Notes under the pieces: model-generated
What the model was told of the DNA's origin: nothing
What the model saw: only the letters and a program-made list of their open reading frames with translations
Database searches by the model: none
In this document: positions 1 through 8,388 of the stretch, one piece after another
Position numbering within the stretch: position 1 is the first letter of the stretch
How the letters are laid out: each line of letters begins with the position of its first letter
NCBI GenBank assembly: GCA_016873395.1
Contig: VGXG01000003.1
Location: 31,545-95,544, forward strand
Origin: Nitrospira sp.
GTDB lineage: Bacteria; Nitrospirota; Nitrospiria; Nitrospirales; Nitrospiraceae
Reading direction: 5' to 3'
Length of the DNA stretch: 64,000 nt
Program-made: the position numbers and the translations under genes

Positions 1-1
1 C

Positions 2-610
2 CGAATCCACCGGGTGAAGAAGCGGGATCCGGACCTCTACCGGCGTCGCCTGCGCGAGCTGATCGGCCACGGCGAGTGCATCATGGGCCTCACCGACAGC
101 TATCCCCGCCGGTTCAACTTCATCACAGCGGATCTGCTGCGCTCCATCGAAGAGGCCTGCAATCGCTGGCGCTGGCGGCTGCGGCACAGAGCCAGCCGCC
201 TGTCGTCTGTCCACGGAGACTTTCATCCCTGGAACGTGCTCTTTCGCCACGGCACGGACTTCACGGTGCTGGACCGCTCCAGGGGCGAATGGGGCGAGCC
301 GGCCGACGACGTAACCGCAATGACGATCAACTATCTCTTCTTCTCGTTGCGCTGCTGGGGAGAGTTGCGGGGACCGTTCGAGACGCTGTTCCGGGAATTC
401 TGGGAGCGCTATATGACGGAGAGCCGCGACCAGGGCGTGACGGAGTGCGCCGCGCCCTTCTTTGCGTTTCGCGGACTCGTGATCGCCAGCCCGCTCTGGT
501 ATCCGAACCTGTCCCTCGGCGTCCGCCGTTCGATCTTTCGATTCATTCAAAATGTTCTGGAGGCTGAGCGCTTCGAGCCTGATCGCGTCAATAGCTATCT
601 GAAGAATTGA
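2..610 (+). CDS. Aminoglycoside phosphotransferase-family (APH/kinase-like) protein, 5' truncated by window edge
   Basis: The reading frame is open from base 2, so the true start lies upstream and only the C-terminal part is seen. It carries the APH-family catalytic motif HGDFHPWN followed, about 15 residues later, by a DRSRGEWGEPADD segment that fits the metal-binding Asp region of these small-molecule kinases. The substrate cannot be told; the family includes aminoglycoside, choline and homoserine kinases. A P-loop gene starts 8 bases downstream. Related phosphotransferase and P-loop kinase modules are often paired or fused in other bacteria (family knowledge), so the two probably act together. 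A GTG at position 14 is only an internal codon of this partial gene. Confidence 0.75.
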   Translation, partial: RIHRVKKRDPDLYRRRLRELIGHGECIMGLTDSYPRRFNFITADLLRSIEEACNRWRWRLRHRASRLSSVHGDFHPWNVLFRHGTDFTVLDRSRGEWGEPADDVTAMTINYLFFSLRCWGELRGPFETLFREFWERYMTESRDQGVTECAAPFFAFRGLVIASPLWYPNLSLGVRRSIFRFIQNVLEAERFEPDRVNSYLKN

Positions 611-617
611 GTGACGG

Positions 618-1160
618 ATGCCCTCGCCGACGCCCATCGCCTTCGCAGTATGGTTAACTGGATTACCTGCATCGGGAAAGAGCGCGATCACAGCGGCGCT
701 GAAGTCCAAGCTCGAAGCGCTGGGCCTGCGCGTGGAGGTGCTGGAGTCCGACGAGCTGCGCCTGGCGCTGACGCCCTCTCCGACCTATTCCCGCGAGGAA
801 CGCGATCTGTTCTACCGGTCGATGGCCTTCACGGGAAGCCGTTTGGTCGCCCATGGCGTGACCGTGATCTTCGACGCGACGGCCAACCGCCGGACCTATC
901 GGGATTTCGCCAGGACGTTGATTCCCCATTTCATGGAGGTGGCAGTGGAGTGTCCGCTGGAAGTTTGTATGGCGCGGGACCAGAAGGGAACGTACAAGAA
1001 AGGTCTGGCTGGAAAGTCGGCCACCGTGCCGGGGCTTCAAGACACCTACGAGGCCCCGTTGAAACCCGAGATCAAGATAGACAGCGCCCACATCGCGCCG
1101 GAGGCGGCAGCCGACCTGATCCTGGTTGCAATACGGAAACGATTCCTTTCCTCCTCCTAA
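618..1160 (+). CDS. Adenylylsulfate kinase-like P-loop kinase
   Basis: A 180-residue protein with a clear Walker A loop, GLPASGKS, near residue 15, and later segments typical of CysC-type APS kinases (a DELR motif near residue 45, FDATANRR near residue 90, and a C-terminal YEAP segment). APS kinase phosphorylates adenosine 5'-phosphosulfate to PAPS. Members without neighbouring ATP sulfurylase genes may act on other small substrates, and no cysN/D or sat gene is visible here. The ATG at 618 follows the upstream phosphotransferase stop by a few bases, so the two are probably co-transcribed. Family is confident, substrate is not. Confidence 0.75.
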   Translation: MPSPTPIAFAVWLTGLPASGKSAITAALKSKLEALGLRVEVLESDELRLALTPSPTYSREERDLFYRSMAFTGSRLVAHGVTVIFDATANRRTYRDFARTLIPHFMEVAVECPLEVCMARDQKGTYKKGLAGKSATVPGLQDTYEAPLKPEIKIDSAHIAPEAAADLILVAIRKRFLSSS

Positions 1161-1167
1161 CCCTTCC

Positions 1168-2031
1168 TCACCGGAACACCAGCACCGGGCAGGGTGCGCG
1201 GTGCAGCACGGCGTGCGAGGCGCTGCCCAGCAGGAACCGCGTGGCTCCGTGGCGGCCACGGGACCCCATCATGATGAGGTCCGGCTTGGTGGTTTCCGCC
1301 CACCCGAGAATGGCATGGCCCGGATCGCCCAGCGTGACCGCGCCGGAGGCCTGGTAGCCGATCTTGCCGAGCTTGGCCGCCACATCATCGACGAACTCCC
1401 GCGCGCTCTTGACCGCCTTTTCTTTGAGGGCCTCCGACTCGGCAATCCCCACGGGCCATAGGGGCGAGGCAAAGGGCAGGATCGTCAACACGCTGATCTG
1501 GACCGGCTCCTTGAAAGGCCTGGCGGCCAGGAACTTCCGGGCCGCGTCCGCATCCCACTCCCCTTCGACCGCCAGCAGGACCTGTTTCAGCGTCCGCATG
1601 TGCCGGTTGACCACCAGCGTCGGGCACGCCGCCTGCGTGATGACACGGTGGGAGACGCTCCCCAAGAGGACTTCCTGCACCGGGCCGAGTCCGCGCGCAC
1701 CCAGCACGATCAAATCCACCCGCTCACGCTCGGCGACGGACAGGATCGTGTCCGTCGGCATCCCGACCTCCAGCCGCTTGGTCGTCGACCCCGTATGGAA
1801 CGGCAGGATCGAGACGGTCCGGTTGAGCAGGCGTTCGCCGTCGTCCCGCATCCCCCGCTCCACCGTCGCGTAGAGTTCTTGCGCGACCTCGGGCATCATC
1901 ATCGGATAGGCCGGCTTGGGCACGTTCATCGCGTGCAGGATGAAGAGGTGCTGCACGGGAGACAGGTGCGCCAGCGCCCGCGCCGCCTCGTACGATTGGT
2001 CCGATCCGTCCACCGCCAGTAGAATTCTCAT
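1168..2031 (-). CDS. Universal stress protein with two UspA domains
   Basis: A 287-residue protein made of two tandem UspA folds. The first starts with MRILLAVDGSDQS and ends with the GARGLG...LLGSVSH loop; the second starts near residue 148 and ends with GSRGRHG...LLGSASH. The second loop fits the G-x2-G-x9-G-S/T ATP-binding signature of ATP-binding Usp proteins; the first is similar. It is convergent with the P-loop gene, the two stops being 7 bases apart. This is one of four usp genes in the window, seven domains in all, which suits an organism living with redox or oxygen stress (inference). Confidence 0.9.
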   Translation of the reverse strand: MRILLAVDGSDQSYEAARALAHLSPVQHLFILHAMNVPKPAYPMMMPEVAQELYATVERGMRDDGERLLNRTVSILPFHTGSTTKRLEVGMPTDTILSVAERERVDLIVLGARGLGPVQEVLLGSVSHRVITQAACPTLVVNRHMRTLKQVLLAVEGEWDADAARKFLAARPFKEPVQISVLTILPFASPLWPVGIAESEALKEKAVKSAREFVDDVAAKLGKIGYQASGAVTLGDPGHAILGWAETTKPDLIMMGSRGRHGATRFLLGSASHAVLHRAPCPVLVFR

Positions 2032-2079
2032 AAGACCTCCCTGGAAAGCTGTCAGCGCTCAGCCGTTAACCCGTTTGAC

Positions 2080-2170
2080 TCGACGCGGAGAAGGGGTGAC
2101 GGGGCGACCCGGCGATCTCCGTTTCGCCCTGTCGCCCTGTCTCCGCGTCCCCCCTTCGCCCCGTCCCCTC
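2080..2170. repeat. Palindromic G/C-rich dispersed repeat (GACGCGGAG family)
   Basis: The left arm contains GACGCGGAG and the right arm CTCCGCGTC, separated by runs of CGACC/CGCCCTGTCGCCC. Related sequence lies at 8030-8145, inside a gene at 11469-11554, and on both sides of the four-helix gene near 19.6-20.0 kb. It fills the gap between the Usp start and the MacB-like stop. The preceding bases 2048-2075 carry a short piece of the TCAGCGCTCAGC repeat family. Confidence 0.6.
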
Positions 2171-2174
2171 CGCG

Positions 2175-3407
2175 TTATTCATACCGCAGCGCGTCGATCG
2201 GGTTGAGCCGCGAGGCCTTATTGGCCGGGTACAGGCCGAAGAAGATCCCGACCACGACCGAGAACAGAAACGCGATCACCACGGCCTGCGGCGACACGAT
2301 CGCGGGCCATCCGGCCACGGTGGTGACCAGGCGCGCGCCCACGATGCCCGCCAGGACGCCGGCGACGCCGCCCACGGTGCTCAGGATGACCGCCTCCACC
2401 AAAAACTGCAACAGGATGTGTCTGCGCTTGGCCCCCACGGCCATCCGGATGCCGATCTCATGCGTCCGCTCGGTCACCGACACCAGGAGGATGTTCATGA
2501 TGCCGATGCCGCCCACGATCAACGAGATCGAGGCGATGCTCAGCAGCATCAGCATCATCGTGCGGCTGGCGCCGGCCGAGGCCTTGGCGATGTCCTCCAT
2601 GGTGCGGATCGTGAAGTCGTCTTCCTCGGACGGCTGCAGATGATGGCGCATCCGCAAGAGTTCCTTGATCTCCGGCACCACCTGCTGGACCTGCTCCCGC
2701 AACGTGGTGGCCACCAGGACGATGCCCACCGTGCCGAGGAATTTCGTGCCGAGTACCTTGCGCTCAGCGGTCGTGAAAGGGATGTGGATGACATCGTCCT
2801 GATCCTGTCCTAAGAGGCTCTGGCCCTTGGGCGCCATCACCCCCAGCACGCGCAAGGGGACGTTCTTGATCCGAATCTGCGCCCCGACCACTTCCTCACC
2901 CCGCTCGAAAAGATTCTCCGCAGCGGTTTTCCCGAGCACCGCCACCTTCGCCGCGCTATCCTCATCCGACTGGGTGAAGAATGTGCCCTGGGCCATCGGC
3001 CAGTCTCGGATGTCCGGGTAGACGGACGTGGTGCCGACGATCGCCGTACTCCAGTTCTTGTTCTCGTGCACCGTCTGGAGCACCGCGCGTGTGACGTAGG
3101 TCACGGCGGAAACCCCGTCGATCTTGCGCTCGATCTCCCGCGCATCCTCGACGGTCAGCGTGGAGACGCCGCCGGACCCGGTCCGCACGCCGCTCACCGT
3201 GGTGGCGCCGGGAATGACGAGGAGCACGTTCGTCCCCAGGCTGGCGATCTGGGCCTGGACCGAGATACTGGCCCCCTGCCCCAAACTCACCATCGCCACC
3301 ACCGCCCCCACCCCGATGATGATGCCGAGCATCGTGAGCCCGGCCCGCAGGGGATTTCGCCCCAGCACGCGGAAGGCCAGTTGGATGGTCATGAATAAAA
3401 AGTTCAT
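2175..3407 (-). CDS. MacB-type ABC transporter permease (FtsX fold), no ATPase domain
   Basis: A 410-residue membrane protein. An N-terminal helix starts near residue 20 (GLTMLGIIIGVGAVVAMVSL); a large periplasmic MacB-PCD domain follows to about residue 285; three C-terminal helices surround the family motif ERTHEIGIRMAVGAKRRHIL. It ends with the usual NPIDALRYE. MacB-type permeases work with a MacA adaptor to export macrolides, peptides or lipoproteins, powered by an ATPase that is either fused at the N-terminus or encoded next door. Here it is neither fused nor adjacent. The ATG at 3407 lies against a repeat and lacks a clear ribosome binding site; a second ATG at 3392 is possible. Confidence 0.85.
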   Translation of the reverse strand: MNFLFMTIQLAFRVLGRNPLRAGLTMLGIIIGVGAVVAMVSLGQGASISVQAQIASLGTNVLLVIPGATTVSGVRTGSGGVSTLTVEDAREIERKIDGVSAVTYVTRAVLQTVHENKNWSTAIVGTTSVYPDIRDWPMAQGTFFTQSDEDSAAKVAVLGKTAAENLFERGEEVVGAQIRIKNVPLRVLGVMAPKGQSLLGQDQDDVIHIPFTTAERKVLGTKFLGTVGIVLVATTLREQVQQVVPEIKELLRMRHHLQPSEEDDFTIRTMEDIAKASAGASRTMMLMLLSIASISLIVGGIGIMNILLVSVTERTHEIGIRMAVGAKRRHILLQFLVEAVILSTVGGVAGVLAGIVGARLVTTVAGWPAIVSPQAVVIAFLFSVVVGIFFGLYPANKASRLNPIDALRYE

Positions 3408-3500
3408 GGTTTTCAGTTGTCAGTTTTCAGTTTTAGACTTCGGAAATGAGGCTCTCTTCCTCCCCAGCTGACCACTGACAACTGTAAACTGACAACTCCT
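3408..3500. repeat. TCAGTTTTCAG / CTGACAACTG imperfect palindromic repeat in the mac operon
   Basis: About 93 bases between the MacA-like stop and the MacB-like start consist largely of copies of a TCAGTTGTCAG-type unit and its complement (CTGACCACTGACAACTG, then CTGACAACT). The position is where an ABC ATPase gene normally sits in MacA-ATPase-MacB operons. Similar units occur at 5035-5068, 5217-5255, 6470-6502, 37290-37350 and 61240-61290. Confidence 0.6.
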
Positions 3501-4823
3501 TCAGCGGAGCTTCGGGATTCCGCCGAAGCCGGGCGGCAGATTCTTCTGATCCGGCTCTTCCGCTGTCGCCAGGCCGACAATCACCCGATCTCCCTCACGG
3601 ACCGGTCCTTCCAGCACTTCGGTGAACTGCGCGTCCGCGATCCCGGCTTTGATATGCGCGGCCTGGGGAGGCCCCTCTCCGCCGAGCGTCCACACCGTCG
3701 TTTTTTTCTTTTCGATGGGCGCGGCCGGCGGCTTGAACCGCAGCGCCGCATTCGGCACGCGCAGAGCTTGGTCCTTCCGGGCTGTCACGATCGAGACGTT
3801 GGCGGTCATGCCCGGCTTGAGCTTGAGGCCGCGGTTGTCCACGCCGACCACCACGTCGTAGGTGACCACGTTCTGGATGCTGATCGGCGCGTTGCGCACC
3901 TGGACCACCGTCCCCTTGAACGGTTCTTTCGGGTAGGCATCCACCGTGAACTCGGCCTCCTTGCCCTCGCCGACGCCCCCGATGTCCGACTCGCTCACGT
4001 TCGCATTCACCTGCATCTTGGTAAGGTCCTGCGCGATCACGAACAGCGTGGGGGCCTGCAGGCTGGCCGCGACGGTCTGCCCGACATCCACGTTGCGGGA
4101 CACGACGATACCGTTGACCGGCGAGGAGATCGTGGTGTAACCGAGGTCCAACTCCGCATTGGACAGGGCGGCCTGGGCCTGATCCACCTGAGCCTGGACG
4201 ACCTCCACCTGGGCCGCCGCGTCACGGAAATTGGTCCGGGCCAGGTCTAAATCCGCCTGCGCCACAAACTCCTGCCGCCGCAGTTGGTCGATCCGGTCCA
4301 ATTCGAGCTTGCGCTGAGCCAGGGCGGCCTGGGCCTTGACCAGAGAGCCTTGGGCGTTTCTGAGGGACGCGCGGGCCTGATTCACTCGCGATTGGAAGAG
4401 CGCTGGGTCGATCTGCGCGATGACTTGCCCTTGGGTGACCACCGAGTTGAAATCCGCGTACAGGGCCTTGATCTTCCCGGTGACCTGGCTGCCCACCAGC
4501 ACGGAGATCACAGGATTGACGGTGCCGGTGGCGGTCACGGTCGCGGTAATCTGTCCCCGATCCACGAGCGCTGTCTTGTAACCAAGTGGCGGCGCGCTCG
4601 GCGCCAGCCAGAGCCACAGAGCCCCTCCGGCCAGAACTGCTGCGACCAAGGCGGCGATCACGAATCCGGGGCGCGGGCGCTTGCGGAGCGCCGGCTCGTG
4701 AGAAGGCAGCTCTGCAAGGGGACGGAGCGGCTCCGCTGACAGGACAAGGGCCGACTCCCGCAGGTCACCCTGCTGGATATCCTGGACTGGAGAGTCCTTC
4801 ATCTCTTGCCGACCGGTGTCCAT
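3501..4823 (-). CDS. MacA/HlyD-type periplasmic adaptor (membrane fusion protein)
   Basis: A 440-residue adaptor. It has a cytoplasmic N-terminal tail, one membrane helix near residues 50-72 (FVIAALVAAVLAGGALWLWL), a lipoyl half-motif, and a long alpha-helical hairpin rich in Gln/Ala (about residues 130-230). The second lipoyl half (ISSPVNGIVVSRNVDVGQTV), beta-barrel and membrane-proximal domains follow. Such proteins bridge an inner-membrane transporter and a TolC-like outer-membrane channel. The partner is the permease gene 93 bases downstream. No outer-membrane channel gene and no ATPase gene is adjacent. An internal Met at about 4802 is an alternative start. Confidence 0.88.
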   Translation of the reverse strand: MDTGRQEMKDSPVQDIQQGDLRESALVLSAEPLRPLAELPSHEPALRKRPRPGFVIAALVAAVLAGGALWLWLAPSAPPLGYKTALVDRGQITATVTATGTVNPVISVLVGSQVTGKIKALYADFNSVVTQGQVIAQIDPALFQSRVNQARASLRNAQGSLVKAQAALAQRKLELDRIDQLRRQEFVAQADLDLARTNFRDAAAQVEVVQAQVDQAQAALSNAELDLGYTTISSPVNGIVVSRNVDVGQTVAASLQAPTLFVIAQDLTKMQVNANVSESDIGGVGEGKEAEFTVDAYPKEPFKGTVVQVRNAPISIQNVVTYDVVVGVDNRGLKLKPGMTANVSIVTARKDQALRVPNAALRFKPPAAPIEKKKTTVWTLGGEGPPQAAHIKAGIADAQFTEVLEGPVREGDRVIVGLATAEEPDQKNLPPGFGGIPKLR

Positions 4824-5258
4824 CTTCGTGCCATGCTCCGGTGCTGAATTGATGCCTATTTCAAGGAGAGCAAGAGAAGTGCCGCTTCAACGCCTGACCC
4901 TTGCAAAAGACCGCTGGAATATTAACGGTTTAGATGACCGCTGGACTGCGCCTGTTGAACGGCGCACGAAATTGGGGAGAATTTCCCCAGGAGTGAATGA
5001 AGGATTGCGGCGAGAGGGGGCAGCGGAAAGAGCTTTCAGCTATCAGCATTCAGCTATCAGCTTTCAAAGAGAGAGGCAAGTCCTATTCCATCCGCTTCTA
5101 GCAATGAGTCTGAAAGTCCAAAAGTTTATAAAGTCGTCAAGTCGAGGAGTCGCCCTGGAGTGTCGTCTTTCTCGACTTTCGACTTGATGACTTTCAGACT
5201 TTACGACTTTTCGGCGTAATAGCTGACTGCTGACGGCTGAAAGCTGACGGCTGATTGC
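4824..5258. other. Gene-free stretch carrying repeats
   Basis: No convincing ORF is present. The left half (4824-5030) has no recognised signal; a regulatory region for the minus-strand mac pair is the natural assumption. From about 5030 it contains a TTTCAGCTATCAGC repeat unit, then the AAGTC-rich palindromic element (5100-5235), then further TGACGGCTGAAAGCTGA units up to the hydrolase stop. Confidence 0.5.
5100..5235. repeat. AAGTC-rich palindromic element, copy 1
   Basis: About 135 bases starting AGCAATGAGTCTGAAAGTC. Its left arm carries AAGTCGTCAAGTCGA and its right arm TCGACTTGATGACTTTCAGAC followed by TTTACGACTTTT, so the whole can fold on itself imperfectly. A second copy with few differences lies at 13157-13293, about 8 kb away in the formate dehydrogenase cluster. 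No coding capacity is evident. Confidence 0.75.
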
Positions 5259-5906
5259 TCAAGGCTTCAGGTATTTCAGGAACCACCGTCCGGCGAGAGC
5301 GGCCACCTGCTCCAAAGTGCCTGGCTCCTCGAACAGATGCGTGGCCCCCGGCACAATCACCAATTCCTTGGGGCAGGCCAGCAGGGCCAGAGCTTCCTGA
5401 TTCATCTCGATCACCGGCTCGTCGTGGCCGCCAACAATCAAAAGCGTCGGAGCGATGACTTGCGGCAGGTACGGAGCGGCCAGATCAGGTCGTCCCCCTC
5501 GCGAGACGACCGCGGCCACCGAGGCAGGCGACCGAGCCGCAGCCTGCAGGGCCGCGCCGGCCCCGGTGCTGGCCCCGAAATAGCCGACCGTGAGCCCTTT
5601 CGTCGACGGATGTCGCAACAGCCAGTCGGTGGCAGTCAGCAGCCGGTCGGCCAGCAGATCGATGTCAAAGACCTTGCGCCGGTCTTCCGCTTCCCGCTCC
5701 TCCAACAGGTCCAGTAACAGCGTGGCCAGGCCTCCCTCCAGAAGCGTCCGCGCGACGAAACGGTTGCGCGGGCTCAGCCGTCCGCTGCCGCTGCCGTGCG
5801 CGAACAGGACCACCCCGGCGGGTTGCTCCGGGAGGCCCAGGTCACCTAGAAGCCTGACCCCATCTGCTGCTAAAACGACAGGCTGAATCGCAAACAACTG
5901 TTTCAA
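5259..5906 (-). CDS. Alpha/beta hydrolase, dienelactone-hydrolase-like
   Basis: A 215-residue cytoplasmic alpha/beta hydrolase. The nucleophile elbow is GASTG (Ser near residue 112). The acid is probably the Asp in VGGHDEPV and the histidine that in GATHLFEEPG near the C-terminus. The oxyanion segment FAHGSGSGRLSPRN is typical of a group often found next to or fused with phosphoribosyltransferase domains (family knowledge). The start is a TTG preceded by AAGAAGGTG at good spacing; no ATG lies close by. Substrate unknown. Confidence 0.82.
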   Translation of the reverse strand: MKQLFAIQPVVLAADGVRLLGDLGLPEQPAGVVLFAHGSGSGRLSPRNRFVARTLLEGGLATLLLDLLEEREAEDRRKVFDIDLLADRLLTATDWLLRHPSTKGLTVGYFGASTGAGAALQAAARSPASVAAVVSRGGRPDLAAPYLPQVIAPTLLIVGGHDEPVIEMNQEALALLACPKELVIVPGATHLFEEPGTLEQVAALAGRWFLKYLKP

Positions 5907-6021
5907 AAAGGCACCTTCTTATTACCGGCCTTGTCCTTATTCGCTGCCTCAACACGGATCATTCCATTCGTGAGCGGGCTCAATGAAAGACGGATATGGG
6001 TCCTCCCTGCACCTGGAGAAT

Positions 6022-6381
6022 CTAGGGCTTCGCATGGGGAACGATCGTTCGGATATACGAAACAACATCCTTGATTTGATCATCGGTGAGGGTCGCGTTC
6101 CAGTTGTGCATCGCTGAAAAACTTCTGCCCCGCTGGACGGTCATCCAGAACTCTAGATTATCCTTAATCCGGGATGCGTAAGAGTGAAAGTTGGTGGGAG
6201 AAATCTTGAGCGCGGCCGCATCAGGTCCCTTGCCATCCAACGCCTCTCCGTGACAACGAAGACAATGTCGTTGATAAAGGGCTTGGCCGTTCTTGGGATC
6301 GCCGGGACTGGTCTGGGCCAGACCCCATGAACCGCTCCAGAGCAGGGCGCACAGTCCAATGATGGCCATTGTGATTTTCAA
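6022..6381 (-). CDS. Small exported mono-heme cytochrome c
   Basis: A class I cytochrome c with one CLRCH heme site (near residue 40) and an expected Met ligand within GRSFSAMHNW. A signal peptide covers the first 23 residues and ends LGLAQ. A TTG at 6381 preceded by AAGGAGG at 5-base spacing is favoured; an ATG at 6405 would add eight residues but has no ribosome binding site. The mature protein is about 95 residues, short for the class. It probably carries electrons in the periplasm; the partner is not shown. Confidence 0.85.
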   Translation of the reverse strand: MKITMAIIGLCALLWSGSWGLAQTSPGDPKNGQALYQRHCLRCHGEALDGKGPDAAALKISPTNFHSYASRIKDNLEFWMTVQRGRSFSAMHNWNATLTDDQIKDVVSYIRTIVPHAKP

Positions 6382-6517
6382 AGCCCCCTCCTTCCTCAAT
6401 CCCATCAGGGAGCACTGCGGGAGTCGGTGACCGGTTTAGCATCAACGATTAGCTTCGGACTTCGCCCCTGGCTGACGGCTGAACGCTGAGCGCTGAGAAC
6501 TCCTATCCGTTGCTCTT

Positions 6518-7462
6518 TTACAGCAGCGCGGTGGCGATGCCCAGGTACACCGCCACGCTCAGGATATCCTGGAGGACCGTGGCGATCGGACCGCTGGCGA
6601 GGGCCGGGTCCGCGCCCAGCTTGGCGAGCCCAAGGGGAAGCAGGCTGGCCACCAGGGTGGCGATGACAGCCGTCACGGCCAGCGTGAGCCCCACGACTGC
6701 CGCCAATAACCCACGTCCATCAAAGAACAGCAATCCAGCCGCCGCCACCCCGCCGATCGCCCCCCCGATGAGCAAACCCAGGAGCCCCTCCCGCAGCAGT
6801 TGGCCGGCGAGCGGCACCTTGCCGTAGGCCAGGGCGCGAACCAAGATCGTTTCGGTCTGGGTCCCGACCGCATCAGCCATGTAGACCACGAGCGGCAGAA
6901 AGAACGCGAGCACGATCTCCCGCTCCAGGGCCGCCTCGAAGAGGCTTGCCACCCCGGCTGCCAGCCAGCCTCCCGCCAATCCCATGAGCAGCCACGGCAT
7001 CCGCGCCTTGAACGAGTCGAAGGCGCCGTCCTGCTTGGGCGGAAGAGGATGGGCCGGGTCGATCCCTCCCATACGCAACCAATCGTCCACGTGCTCCTCG
7101 TGGAGCAGCGCCAGCAAATGTCCGATGGGGATGGCTCCGAGGAGTCTGCGCTGGGCATCGACTATGGCGACGTCCGCATCGTGCCGCTCCACCGCGGCCA
7201 GAGCCACGGCTTCCGCATCGTCCTCCGGGTGGACTTCCACCGGCGGGTCGCCGCGCAAGCCGTCGAGCCGGGCGGCGGGATCGGCAAGAATCAGCGATTC
7301 GAGAGGGACCTGTCCGACCAGCCGCGATCCCTCATCGACCAGATAGAGATGGCCGGCTTCCTCGGGGCGGGACCGACGAAGAGCCGCCAGCGTCGCGTCG
7401 GCCCGGTCCGTGGGAGAAGCTCGGGGCACCGCGCGGGTCATCAGGTCGGCTGCAGTCGGCAT
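6518..7462 (-). CDS. mgtE: MgtE-family magnesium/divalent cation transporter
   Basis: A 314-residue protein: two CBS repeats (about residues 5-125) followed by the five-helix MgtE pore (from about residue 155), including the signature PLVVYMADAVGTQTETILVRAL. MgtE forms a dimeric Mg2+ channel gated by its cytosolic domains. Usual family members are about 450 residues because of an N-terminal helical 'N' domain; that domain is absent here, so Mg2+ sensing may rely on the CBS pair alone. It stands alone between repeat-filled gaps. Confidence 0.85.
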   Translation of the reverse strand: MPTAADLMTRAVPRASPTDRADATLAALRRSRPEEAGHLYLVDEGSRLVGQVPLESLILADPAARLDGLRGDPPVEVHPEDDAEAVALAAVERHDADVAIVDAQRRLLGAIPIGHLLALLHEEHVDDWLRMGGIDPAHPLPPKQDGAFDSFKARMPWLLMGLAGGWLAAGVASLFEAALEREIVLAFFLPLVVYMADAVGTQTETILVRALAYGKVPLAGQLLREGLLGLLIGGAIGGVAAAGLLFFDGRGLLAAVVGLTLAVTAVIATLVASLLPLGLAKLGADPALASGPIATVLQDILSVAVYLGIATALL

Positions 7463-7516
7463 AGGCGCTTCTGATCGGACCCCTCGCCAAAGACGTAGCG
7501 CGGGGGGAGTCCCGCG

Positions 7517-7747
7517 TCACACTCCCAGCGGAACCGACTCTGGAACGTGGGACGAGCCTTTTTTCAGTCGCGCGACCAACCGGGCCAATCGGGAACGTTG
7601 CGCGCGCCGGAGCACGGTGATGCCCGGCTCCACGACCTCACCGCAGTTCACGCAGCGCCAGGCTCGCAGCCAGAGAGGCCCGCTGTCGGATTGCATATCG
7701 GTGAAGTGGTCCACCACCATGAAGCCGCGACAACGTGGGCACCGCAT
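7517..7747 (-). CDS. Small zinc-ribbon protein
   Basis: A 76-residue protein with two CxxC knuckles (CPRC at residues 3-6 and CVNC near residue 32), forming a likely zinc ribbon, then a basic C-terminal tail. The ATG is preceded by GAGGAGG at proper spacing, supporting translation. Function is unknown; such ribbons often bind nucleic acid or protein partners. Confidence 0.65.
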   Translation of the reverse strand: MRCPRCRGFMVVDHFTDMQSDSGPLWLRAWRCVNCGEVVEPGITVLRRAQRSRLARLVARLKKGSSHVPESVPLGV

Positions 7748-7762
7748 CTTCTCAACCTCCTC

Positions 7763-7813
7763 GCGTGAAGCGTAAGGGGTTTCACCTCACGTTTCACGTC
7801 TCACGCCTCACGG
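7763..7813. repeat. GTGAAGCGT / ACGTTTCACG palindromic repeat
   Basis: Runs of CGTGAAGCG and its complement CACGTTTCACG and TCACGCCTCACGG form a hairpin-like unit. Related sequence lies at 54005-54062 (inside a gene) and 56752-56825. Confidence 0.5.
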
Positions 7814-7814
7814 T

Positions 7815-7910
7815 TCAATGACATTCCGTCGGACAGAAGAAGAGGAGGTAGACAAAAATGGCGATGCCGAGCAGCACCGCGCCAAGCAACCACCACTTCG
7901 CCTGCGTCAT
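7815..7910 (-). CDS. 31-residue single-helix membrane peptide (candidate)
   Basis: Starting at the ATG at 7910 (GGAG seven bases upstream), the frame encodes MTQAKWW, then one hydrophobic helix (LLGAVLLGIAIFVYLLFF), then a CPTECH tail. The Cys/His tail could hold a metal or heme edge, but this is a guess. Its stop abuts a repeat. A longer frame begins at 8018 but includes repeat-derived sequence and is less likely. Confidence 0.4.
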   Translation of the reverse strand: MTQAKWWLLGAVLLGIAIFVYLLFFCPTECH

Positions 7911-8029
7911 CGCCAGCTCCATCTCTCCCCGGCCCCTTTCCGCCACGACGTTCGCACTCTTGAAAAGGAGCAAGAGCGGTGCCACTACAAACAGTGAGGG
8001 GTGAGGCATGAAACACAATGGTCAATACC

Positions 8030-8145
8030 GCGGCGACGGGGGGAGCGGGCGACGCGGCGAATAGACGAAGAAACGCTGCGATATCACCTCGTCTCCACAT
8101 CGCCGTGTCTCCCCGTCCCCGTGTCTTCCACGTCTCACGTTTACC
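8030..8145. repeat. GACGCGG-family dispersed repeat
   Basis: GGCGACGGGGGGAGCGGGCG on the left and CGTCTCCACATCGCCGTGTC on the right resemble the repeat at 2080-2170 and the one inside the gene at 10634-12061. It lies in a gap without a credible gene (7911-8388). Confidence 0.5.
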
Positions 8146-8228
8146 TTTCACCTTTCACGGTCTTTGTGGTTTTCCGCTACAGGCACGGCGCCGCCACTGT
8201 AGCAGGACTCCCCCCGTTGGGAATGGGC

Positions 8229-8312
8229 AGAGCGCATGGCGTATGGCCTATGGTTCGAAAAGGAGTGCAAGTGCGCAGACTATAAGCCATTAGCCATCGG
8301 CTATAGGCTCTG
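8229..8312. repeat. ATGGCGTATGGC / GCCATTAGCC palindromic repeat
   Basis: Left arm GCATGGCGTATGGCCTATGG and right arm ATAAGCCATTAGCCATCGGC are complementary in outline. Members of the same family lie at 33045-33135, 49556-49692, 60767-60935 and 62622-62755, always at the edges of genes. Confidence 0.6.
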
Positions 8313-8388
8313 CCTGCATTTCCCGGTGTGGCATTACCCTTGCTCACTCCATAAGCAATACGCAGGTTTTGAGAAGGGAGGACTGCTG

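Noticed and set aside
611..1357. 248-codon frame starting at GTG 611
   Set aside because: It is in another frame over the P-loop kinase gene, whose Walker A motif fixes the correct frame.
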